Source of the DNA: CAKSHC01 sp045594545
GTDB taxonomy: Bacteria; Bacillota; Clostridia; Oscillospirales; UMGS1783
Length of the DNA: 64,000 bases
Assembly: GCA_045594545.1 (NCBI GenBank)
Contig: JAZNYQ010000094.1
Span: 1 to 64,000 of the forward strand
Direction: 5' to 3'
Shown here: piece after piece, positions 57,986 through 64,000 of the stretch
Layout: each line of letters opens with the position of its first letter
Position numbering within the stretch: position 1 is the first letter of the stretch
Made by a program: the position numbers and the translations under genes
Notes under the pieces: model-generated
Databases searched by the model: none
Told to the model about the DNA's origin: nothing
Seen by the model: the letters and a program-made list of their open reading frames with translations, nothing else

Positions 57986-59500
57986 TTATCCCTCTTTGAT
58001 CTGACGGAAGACGGCGGGGAAAAATTTCGGCAACTGCGACGGGAGCAGACAATAGTCGGTCATCTTCTCCGCACCCATAAGCCCGGCTTGCGCATGAATA
58101 TACACGCCGATCACCGCCGCCCAAGGCGCTTCCACGCCCTGCGCCAACAATGCACCGATTATGCCGCTGAGCACATCGCCCGAACCGCCTTTGGCCAGAG
58201 CGGAGCAAGCCGCCGCGTTGAGCCACACCCGACCGTCGGGTGCCGCCACAACGGTATTGGCCCCTTTCAGTACGACGGTGACTTGATGCTCTTGCGCAAA
58301 AGCGGAAGCGATACCGATACGATCGGCCTGTATCTCCTCCACCGTCTTTCCGGTTAGTCTTGCCATTTCCAGAGGATGCGGTGTTACCACCAACTCCTTA
58401 TCATGGCCCGCTAATACATCTATATTCCGCGAAAGTGCCGTTATGCCATCAGCATCGACCACCAAGGGACACGCGGCATGGCGAATCAGAGAAATGACCC
58501 GCCGCTCCTGCCCGACGGCCAGCGACAAACCACAACCGCAAACAATGGCTTTGGCGCGATTGGCGGCCACCAGCAAGGCATGATCGCCATCCGTGGATGC
58601 GGGTAATCGAGTGTAGATCGGTTCGGGATAATAGGACGACACGGCATCAATCACTTCATTCCCTCCTGCCACCTCGACCAAGCCGACACCGGCACGCAAC
58701 GCAGCACCGACACTCAAGACGGCGGCACCTGTCATATCCTCGCTTCCGCAATAGGTAAGCAGACGACCGAAGGTTCCCTTGTGGCTATTGGCCGAGCGGG
58801 CAGGCAAAACCGAGCCAACCAATGCAGGCGTAATTTCCCACATTCTCCCATCGTCCAGCACCCGTTCGGGAATACCGATATCGCAAACCTCGACCTTGCC
58901 GCAATACTCGGCGGCCGGATACAGAAAATGACAGGGCTTCTTGGCCGTAAAGGTCACCGTTAAATCAGCACGAAAGGCCTCGCCCTCCACCGCACCGGTA
59001 TCGCAACTGACACCGCTGGGCAGGTCCGCCGATACACGCATGGCTCCGCTTTGATTGGCCAATTTTGCACAGGTCGCGCCAGCCCCCGAAAGGGAACCGC
59101 GAAAACCGGTACCGTACATGGCATCGACGATCACGTCGGCTTCCGTAAGCCACCGTTTGCACTCTTCCTCATTTTGATCAAAGAAGCAAATGGGAACATC
59201 CTGTAATTGTGCTGCATAATAGGCGGCATCTTCGCTCAGTTCCCGATCGTTGATACGGATTATACTGACAAGCATATCCGCTTCACAGGCAAGAGTCGCC
59301 AAGGCAAAGCCATCGCCGGCGTTATTGCCGTTTCCTGCCAAGATGACCATCTTTTTTTGGCATAGATCATCGAAATGAGCCGAGATTTTCTCAAAGATAC
59401 CCGAGGCGGCGTGGAACATCAGTTCGGTACCGGGAATACCGAGCACATCAATCGCAAACCGATCGGCCTCATTCATTTGTTTGGCTGTGCAGACACGCAT
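57986..59500 (-). CDS. nnr: Bifunctional NAD(P)H-hydrate epimerase / ADP-dependent dehydratase
   Basis: A 504-residue fusion that repairs hydrated NAD(P)H. The N-terminal YjeF_N epimerase (1-210) has LAGNGNNAGDGFALA and DVIVDAMYGTGFRG. The C-terminal kinase-like dehydratase (about 220-500) has SHKGTFGRLLTYCGS, VTPHPLEMARLTG, and GGSGDVLSGIIGALLAQG. Both catalytic aspartates appear kept. The start at 59500 follows AAAGGTGG and lies two bases after the stop of the aldo/keto reductase gene; the longer frame to 59563 would overlap it. Confidence 0.94.
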   Translation of the reverse strand: MRVCTAKQMNEADRFAIDVLGIPGTELMFHAASGIFEKISAHFDDLCQKKMVILAGNGNNAGDGFALATLACEADMLVSIIRINDRELSEDAAYYAAQLQDVPICFFDQNEEECKRWLTEADVIVDAMYGTGFRGSLSGAGATCAKLANQSGAMRVSADLPSGVSCDTGAVEGEAFRADLTVTFTAKKPCHFLYPAAEYCGKVEVCDIGIPERVLDDGRMWEITPALVGSVLPARSANSHKGTFGRLLTYCGSEDMTGAAVLSVGAALRAGVGLVEVAGGNEVIDAVSSYYPEPIYTRLPASTDGDHALLVAANRAKAIVCGCGLSLAVGQERRVISLIRHAACPLVVDADGITALSRNIDVLAGHDKELVVTPHPLEMARLTGKTVEEIQADRIGIASAFAQEHQVTVVLKGANTVVAAPDGRVWLNAAACSALAKGGSGDVLSGIIGALLAQGVEAPWAAVIGVYIHAQAGLMGAEKMTDYCLLPSQLPKFFPAVFRQIKEG

Positions 59501-59502
59501 TC

Positions 59503-60447
59503 TTACACCACCTTTATCGCCCATTGATCGCAGACACGACTGCAATACCCGCAGAGCACGCATTTGTCATTCGGAACGGCTTTACCGTTTACGATGTCGA
59601 TACCGTGATTGACGCAACGAGCCGCGCAGGCGCCGCAACCGACACACCAATCGTCGATATGTAGCTGCCGTTTTTTCTGCTGTAGGGCATTTAAATTTTT
59701 CTCAGAGAAGGCGCCCTGTTCCATAAATTCGATATTGGCATCGATCTCATCGATCGACTGCATCCCGATACATACGCTATGTTTATAGGGAAAAGAAAAG
59801 GCGTATTGCAGACTTTCCTGCGCTGAGGCAAACAAATTACCGCCACCGAGCGGCTTCATGGTATAGATGCCTTTTCCTGCTTCATAGGCCATTTTCAGCG
59901 CCTGCTCCATATCTTCGCGCCTTCCGTCTACAATGCCGAGTCCTGCCCTATTGATCAGGGGATGGATGACATCGATATAATCGGCGTGAGCCGCGGCACG
60001 CACCCCCGCCACATGGTGAGTCGAGATACCAAAAGCACGAATAACGCCCTGTGCTTTCAGCCGCAACAGCTCTTCGATGGCGGGCATATGGCCGCGCAAG
60101 GTGTGTTCACTCTCCTGTTCATGGAGCATGAAGATATCGATCACATCCCGATCGAGCCGTTGTCTGGCCTCTTCCACCGCATCAAAGGCCATCTGTTTTT
60201 CATAGGCATAGGATTTACTGGCGATGATAAGGGGGCTTTTCATCTTCTTTTCGGCGATTTTTATATATTCATAGTTGTCATAGAGTTGGGCGGTATCGAG
60301 CAGATTGACCCCACGCTCGGCGGCATAGCACAGCACCTCGGCCGCCGCCTCGGGAGGCAGATTAGCCTGCATGGGTGCCATGGTAAGCGATCCAAACGCA
60401 AGGGTTGACACCTGCATTCCGGTATTACCCAAGGACACATATTTCAT
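59503..60447 (-). CDS. Aldo/keto reductase with C-terminal 2x[4Fe-4S] domain
   Basis: A 314-residue fusion. The AKR barrel (1-260) has the tetrad residues in LLDTAQLYDN (Asp, Tyr), IIASKSY (Lys) and DIFMLHEQE (His). The C-terminus carries two ferredoxin clusters, CVGCGACAARC and CVLCGYCSRVC. The fusion is common in anaerobes, but its electron donor and substrate are not settled. It begins the operon through nnr, the lipoprotein, alr and possibly mazF. The ireB terminator lies directly upstream. Confidence 0.9.
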   Translation of the reverse strand: MKYVSLGNTGMQVSTLAFGSLTMAPMQANLPPEAAAEVLCYAAERGVNLLDTAQLYDNYEYIKIAEKKMKSPLIIASKSYAYEKQMAFDAVEEARQRLDRDVIDIFMLHEQESEHTLRGHMPAIEELLRLKAQGVIRAFGISTHHVAGVRAAAHADYIDVIHPLINRAGLGIVDGRREDMEQALKMAYEAGKGIYTMKPLGGGNLFASAQESLQYAFSFPYKHSVCIGMQSIDEIDANIEFMEQGAFSEKNLNALQQKKRQLHIDDWCVGCGACAARCVNHGIDIVNGKAVPNDKCVLCGYCSRVCDQWAIKVV

Positions 60448-60462
60448 AAAACACCTATACTA

Positions 60463-60494
60463 AAAACCTCAAAACCGCATGGTTTTGAGGTTTT
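60463..60494 (-). terminator. Terminator of ireB
   Basis: AAAACCTCAAAACC (60463-60476) pairs perfectly with GGTTTTGAGGTTTT (60481-60494), with a 4-base loop. Confidence 0.85.
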
Positions 60495-60498
60495 ATGG

Positions 60499-60756
60499 TT
60501 ATTCGGAAAGATAAGAACGGACTAAGGTATGCAACAATTCGTCCCGATCGATCTTACAGATCAGAGCGCGGGCATTTTTATAGTTGGTGATATAGGTCGG
60601 ATCCTCCGAAAGGATGTACCCCACCAGCTGATTGATCGGATTGTATCCTTTTTCTTTTAAGGCATCGTACACCTCGGTAACAATGCGTTTCATTTCCTTT
60701 TCCTGTTCATCGCGAACCGAGAAGGTTATGGTTCCATCATGCAGCACTTGGCTCAT
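60499..60756 (-). CDS. ireB: IreB-family regulatory phosphoprotein
   Basis: An 85-residue protein with the diagnostic EVYDALKEKGYNPINQLVGYILSEDPTYITNYKNARALI core of IreB/YrzL. In Enterococcus IreB is phosphorylated near its N-terminus by the Ser/Thr kinase IreK and affects cephalosporin tolerance. Two threonines (T9, T11) lie in the corresponding region. The ATG has almost no spacing from AAGGGG; a GTG three codons later is better spaced, so the start is uncertain. Monocistronic with its own promoter and terminator. Confidence 0.93.
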   Translation of the reverse strand: MSQVLHDGTITFSVRDEQEKEMKRIVTEVYDALKEKGYNPINQLVGYILSEDPTYITNYKNARALICKIDRDELLHTLVRSYLSE

Positions 60757-60785
60757 CCCCTTTTCATATTTTTTCTATACACTAT

Positions 60786-60814
60786 ATCATATACCAATTT
60801 TGTCCGTTTTTCAA
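60786..60814 (-). promoter_or_regulatory. Promoter of ireB
   Basis: Minus strand TTGAAA (60809-60814), 17 bases, TATGAT (60786-60791). Confidence 0.75.
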
Positions 60815-60831
60815 TACGCAATGCAAATTTT

Positions 60832-63204
60832 TTATATTTTTAATGCAATTCCGGCCGCAGTAAACCGTGCAGTCAGCCCATCGATCTGCTCCTGCACCTC
60901 TTGACCGGACAAGGTGCGGTCAAAGGCGCCGAAGGTAAAGCGCACCGTCATACTTCTCTTGTCACCCAAGGAGGCATCACGATACTCGTCAACCGGACGG
61001 TAACCAAGCAATAGCGGGCACTTTTCGGCATCGACAATGGCCATAATCTCAGCATAAGGCTGATCCTTGCCGACAAGCAGCGACAAGTCATACTCGACAC
61101 CGGGGAATTTCGAGGGTTCGTTATAAGACACAGCGGCGCCCGCATAGTCCGAGAAAAGATCCATATCGATCTCGGCGCAGATGATGGCAGCCTTCTTATC
61201 GATCTTATCCACAACGCTCGGGTGAACCACGCTGACGAAGCCAATCTTTTTACCGTCCAGATACACCCCTGCCGTATTAACCGGATGTTGCCACGGCTTC
61301 TCGGCCGTTTCATTCACGACTGTGAGAGCTTCATTCTTAAGAACGGTACCGATGGTGCGAAGCAGATCCACTACTCCAAGGTAGGCATCTTTTTCGCTAT
61401 TAACCTTATCAAAGACAACAATACCTAATTTCTTACGCTCGTTGCATTGACCATCCTCTTTCAGTCCCTCTACGACACGAGCAATCTCGAAGATGCCGAA
61501 CCGATCGGCGAAACGGCGATTGTCCTGAATCATGGAAAGCAGAGTCGGAGTCATATTGCGGCGCAAAATCGTCCAGTCGGTCGACATGGAGTTGATGATC
61601 TTGACATTATCCTCTACTTCAATGCCGATCTGAGCCAATTTACGGCTATCGCTCCACAGATAGGAATGCACTTCATGGAAACCATAGCGATCGGCCAGCA
61701 ATGTTTTTACGCCGAAATCGTCACGACGGTTAGTCGTTTCGGGAATGGGATAGAGAACATTCTCCGAGGGGCGGACATCAAAGTTATCATAGCCGTAGAT
61801 ACGAGTAATTTCCTCAATAATGTCGGCCTTAATGGTAACGTCCTTGGTGCGGCGCCAAGACGGGACATCGACATGGAAGGCATCCCCGTTTCTTTCCAAC
61901 CCAAAACCGAGCGCTGTCAAGGTTTTCTCGATGCGCTCAACCGAAATATCAATACCGGTATAGCGATCGACAAATGCCTTATCGAAATCAATGGCGATCT
62001 CAGGGAAAGCATAGGTGCGCACGTCGCTGATGCACGACTCAAACGTAACATTCGGGTCAAATTCCTGCAACAGATTCAGATAGCGCAGAGCGGCCGTCAT
62101 GGTCAGTTCCGGATCGAGCATCTTCTCATAGCGCATACTGGCATCGGTACGAAGACCGATACGGACGGTGGATTTACGGGTGGTGATGCCGTCGAAGTTA
62201 GCCGATTCCAGAAGCAAACTCGTGGTGGTATCTTCAATTTCGGAATTCAGACCGCCCATAATGCCGGCAATGGCCATGGGTTTATCATCCGAGCAGATCA
62301 TCAACGTTTCGCTGTCGATCTTACGCTCCACGCCATCCAATGTAGTAAAGGTAAACTCGTCAGCAAAGCGGCGCACATTGACCTTTTGCACGATCGAGTA
62401 ATCAAAAGCATGCATGGGCTGGCCCAGTTCGAGCATGATATAGTTCGTCAAATCGGCCAAGAAATTGATCGCACGCAGACCGCAATAGAACAGACGGATC
62501 CGCATATTCATCGGCGAGACCTTACGGGTAATGCCGGTTACGATGGCAGAAGTATAGCGATAGCAACGCTCGTCCTCGATCTTAACGTCCACTTCGGGCA
62601 GATCTTCAATGCTCTTGGCATCAAAAACGGGCACGGGGCGCAAGGAGCGGTCGGCAATTGCGGCAAATTCACGGGCAATGCCGTAATGTCCCCACAGGTC
62701 GGGGCGGTTGGTGAGCGACTTATTATCAACCTCAAAGACGATATCGTCAATCGCGAACAATTCCTTGACATCGACACCCAGCGGGGTATCGGCGTCCAGT
62801 TCCATAATGCCGTCATGATTGGCCGAGATGCCCAATTCTTTTTCCGAGCAGCACATACCGCAGGATTCAAAGCCTGCAATCTTAGTTTTTACAATATCCA
62901 TACCGCCGGCCTTGCCGCCCTCGGTAGCAAAAGCGACGATCATGCCCTCACGGACATTGGGCGCTCCGCACACGCAATCGACGATCGACTTACCGGTATT
63001 GACCTTAAGCAGGTGCAACTTCTTGGAGTTGGGATGATTTTCAATGCTCTCGATGCGGGCGGAAACCACACCCTGCACATCGGCACCCATGACAAAGATA
63101 TCCTCCACCTCAGCGGTGGCAAGGGTAAAGCGTTTGATCAGCACCGTTTTATCCAAGCCCGACAGATCAACAAAGTCTTCGATCCAATTCATAGAAATTA
63201 ACAT
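60832..63204 (-). CDS. pheT: Phenylalanine--tRNA ligase beta subunit
   Basis: A 790-residue subunit of the alpha2-beta2 enzyme. A tRNA-binding OB domain (about 40-155, HPNSKKLHLLKVNTG), the B3/B4 editing domain (with FCGLRAINFLADLTNYIMLELGQPMHAFD), the B5 domain and the catalytic-like core (SMSTDWTILRRNMTP) are followed by the C-terminal anticodon-binding FDX-ACB fold (PSKFPGVEYDLSLLVGKD). Length is normal. It lies 15 bases after pheS. No T-box can be judged, because the operon start is outside the window. Confidence 0.97.
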   Translation of the reverse strand: MLISMNWIEDFVDLSGLDKTVLIKRFTLATAEVEDIFVMGADVQGVVSARIESIENHPNSKKLHLLKVNTGKSIVDCVCGAPNVREGMIVAFATEGGKAGGMDIVKTKIAGFESCGMCCSEKELGISANHDGIMELDADTPLGVDVKELFAIDDIVFEVDNKSLTNRPDLWGHYGIAREFAAIADRSLRPVPVFDAKSIEDLPEVDVKIEDERCYRYTSAIVTGITRKVSPMNMRIRLFYCGLRAINFLADLTNYIMLELGQPMHAFDYSIVQKVNVRRFADEFTFTTLDGVERKIDSETLMICSDDKPMAIAGIMGGLNSEIEDTTTSLLLESANFDGITTRKSTVRIGLRTDASMRYEKMLDPELTMTAALRYLNLLQEFDPNVTFESCISDVRTYAFPEIAIDFDKAFVDRYTGIDISVERIEKTLTALGFGLERNGDAFHVDVPSWRRTKDVTIKADIIEEITRIYGYDNFDVRPSENVLYPIPETTNRRDDFGVKTLLADRYGFHEVHSYLWSDSRKLAQIGIEVEDNVKIINSMSTDWTILRRNMTPTLLSMIQDNRRFADRFGIFEIARVVEGLKEDGQCNERKKLGIVVFDKVNSEKDAYLGVVDLLRTIGTVLKNEALTVVNETAEKPWQHPVNTAGVYLDGKKIGFVSVVHPSVVDKIDKKAAIICAEIDMDLFSDYAGAAVSYNEPSKFPGVEYDLSLLVGKDQPYAEIMAIVDAEKCPLLLGYRPVDEYRDASLGDKRSMTVRFTFGAFDRTLSGQEVQEQIDGLTARFTAAGIALKI

Positions 63205-63219
63205 ATTTTTACCCCTCCC

Positions 63220-64000
63220 TTACCGAGATGTGAACTGCGACAACGACTTAAGATTGCCGGAGTTGAGCATACGAATATCTTTAATGCCGTATTTCATCAT
63301 AGCCAATCGGGTCAATCCCAGACCGAAAGCAAAGCCCGAATATTCATCGGGGTCGATACCGCCGGCCTTTAGCACATTAGGATGGATCATGCCGCAGGGG
63401 CACAGCTCCAGCCAGCCAGAATGTTTGCAAGTCGGACAGCCTTCGCCGCCACAGATCAAACAGTTGACATCCAATTCAAAACCGGGTTCTACAAAGGGGA
63501 AGAAACCGGGGCGCAGCCGCACCTTAACATCTCTCTTGAATACCTCGGAGAGCATGGTTTTCATGAAATAGATCAGATTAGAAATGGAGATGTTCTTATC
63601 GATCATAATACCTTCCAACTGGAAAAAGGTATTTTCGTGGCAGGCATCGGTAGCCTCGTTACGAAAACAACGGCTGGGGAATACCGAGCGCAGGGGTGCG
63701 CCGTATTTCTTCATAATGGCGTTCTGGGCGGCCGAGGTATGGGTCTTCAATAACTGACCGTTGGAGAGGAAATAGGTATCCTGCATATCGCGGGCAGGAT
63801 GGTGTTTGGGAATGTTGAGAGCCTCGAAATTCTGATAATCATCGACGATCTCAAAATAATCCTCCACCGTAAAGCCCATACTGCGGAAGACCTCTTCCAC
63901 CTCACGGGCGACGGTAGTAATGGGATGGAGCGAGCCGAAAATTTCTTTGCCGGGCATAGAAACGTCATATCGCTCGGCACTCTGAATACGGGCATTCATG
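63220..64000 (-). CDS. pheS: Phenylalanine--tRNA ligase alpha subunit (5' end outside window)
   Basis: About 260 C-terminal residues of the roughly 340-residue catalytic subunit. The class II motifs are present: motif 2 region PSRCFRNEATDACHENTFFQLEG and motif 3 GFAFGLGLTRLAMMKYGI. CLICGGEGCPTCKHSGW with PCGMIHPNVL is the cysteine-containing insert common in Clostridial PheS. The methionine near position 63999 aligns with an internal residue (before the SAERYDVSMPG segment), so the true start lies beyond the right edge. Confidence 0.96.
   Translation of the reverse strand, partial: MNARIQSAERYDVSMPGKEIFGSLHPITTVAREVEEVFRSMGFTVEDYFEIVDDYQNFEALNIPKHHPARDMQDTYFLSNGQLLKTHTSAAQNAIMKKYGAPLRSVFPSRCFRNEATDACHENTFFQLEGIMIDKNISISNLIYFMKTMLSEVFKRDVKVRLRPGFFPFVEPGFELDVNCLICGGEGCPTCKHSGWLELCPCGMIHPNVLKAGGIDPDEYSGFAFGLGLTRLAMMKYGIKDIRMLNSGNLKSLSQFTSR

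Noticed and set aside
61447..63201. Plus-strand frame of 584 codons opposite pheT
   Set aside because: Antisense shadow of pheT, low-complexity His/Gly/Thr-rich composition without motifs.
1..64000. CRISPR arrays, transposons, prophage genes, attachment sites, tRNA genes
   Set aside because: None seen: no regular short repeats, no transposase or integrase motifs, no cloverleaf with conserved arms.
63220..64000. The methionine at the right edge as the true PheS start
   Set aside because: PheS proteins have about 85 more N-terminal residues, and this methionine matches an internal position before the class II core.

Overview
The window reads as a chromosome segment of an anaerobic, low-to-medium GC Gram-positive bacterium of class Clostridia, probably a gut commensal. 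The signs are an NAD-linked multi-subunit [FeFe] hydrogenase, a desulfoferrodoxin (superoxide reductase), an A-type RNase P RNA, IreB, CIRCE-controlled groESL, tig-clpP-clpX, dnaG-rpoD, and host-glycan genes (sialidase, N-acetylneuraminate lyase, two GH36 enzymes). No insertion sequence, prophage, CRISPR array, tRNA or pseudogene was seen. Gene density is high. The only stretch over 300 bases without a protein gene (10059-10632) holds rnpB with its terminator and promoters.

Region 1 (1-10.1 kb), glycan island. A minus-strand operon encodes a nucleoside hydrolase-like protein, NanA, a cytoplasmic sialidase and the start of a secreted protein cut by the window edge. Upstream lie a 1235-residue secreted GH36 protein, a divergent AraC-type regulator and a cytoplasmic GH36 alpha-galactosidase. 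A roughly 45-bp sequence is repeated in front of the nucleoside hydrolase operon and in the secreted GH36/araC intergenic region; a shorter relative precedes the second GH36 gene. I read it as the AraC-family operator.

Region 2 (10.2-20 kb), housekeeping. rnpB and murD are fired by back-to-back promoters. murD is followed by a GNAT gene and a YnbB-like PLP enzyme. On the minus strand a flippase, mazG, HU and rqcP form a conserved cluster. An MTA/SAH nucleosidase-like gene, a DUF421 membrane protein and a neurotransmitter:sodium symporter follow.

Region 3 (20-28.4 kb), hydrogenase operon. Ten minus-strand genes run NuoE-like, DRTGG, ATPase, HydS-like sensory hydrogenase, DRTGG, PHP phosphoesterase, ATPase, HndB-, HndC- and HndD-like subunits. 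A clear promoter is followed at once by a 5'-leader hairpin with a U-run. A redox-signalling module is therefore interleaved with an electron-bifurcating-type hydrogenase. This is the best candidate for a poorly described system.

Region 4 (28.4-41.6 kb). A heterodimeric ABC exporter; YbaK; a Crp/Fnr regulator divergent from superoxide reductase with a well-placed palindrome between them; a deoxyinosine glycosylase; a cupin; a YgjP-like protease; groESL; a lipid kinase; clpX, clpP and tig.

Region 5 (41.7-53.8 kb). Eleven tightly packed minus-strand genes: an envelope O-acylation cassette (SGNH, DUF4358, MBOAT, DHHW), three peptidases, YigZ, a dGTPase-like protein, dnaG and rpoD.

Region 6 (53.9-64 kb). 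DUF554 and MFS transporters face mazF, alr, a lipoprotein, the bifunctional NAD(P)HX repair enzyme, a ferredoxin-fused aldo/keto reductase, ireB, pheT and a 5'-truncated pheS.
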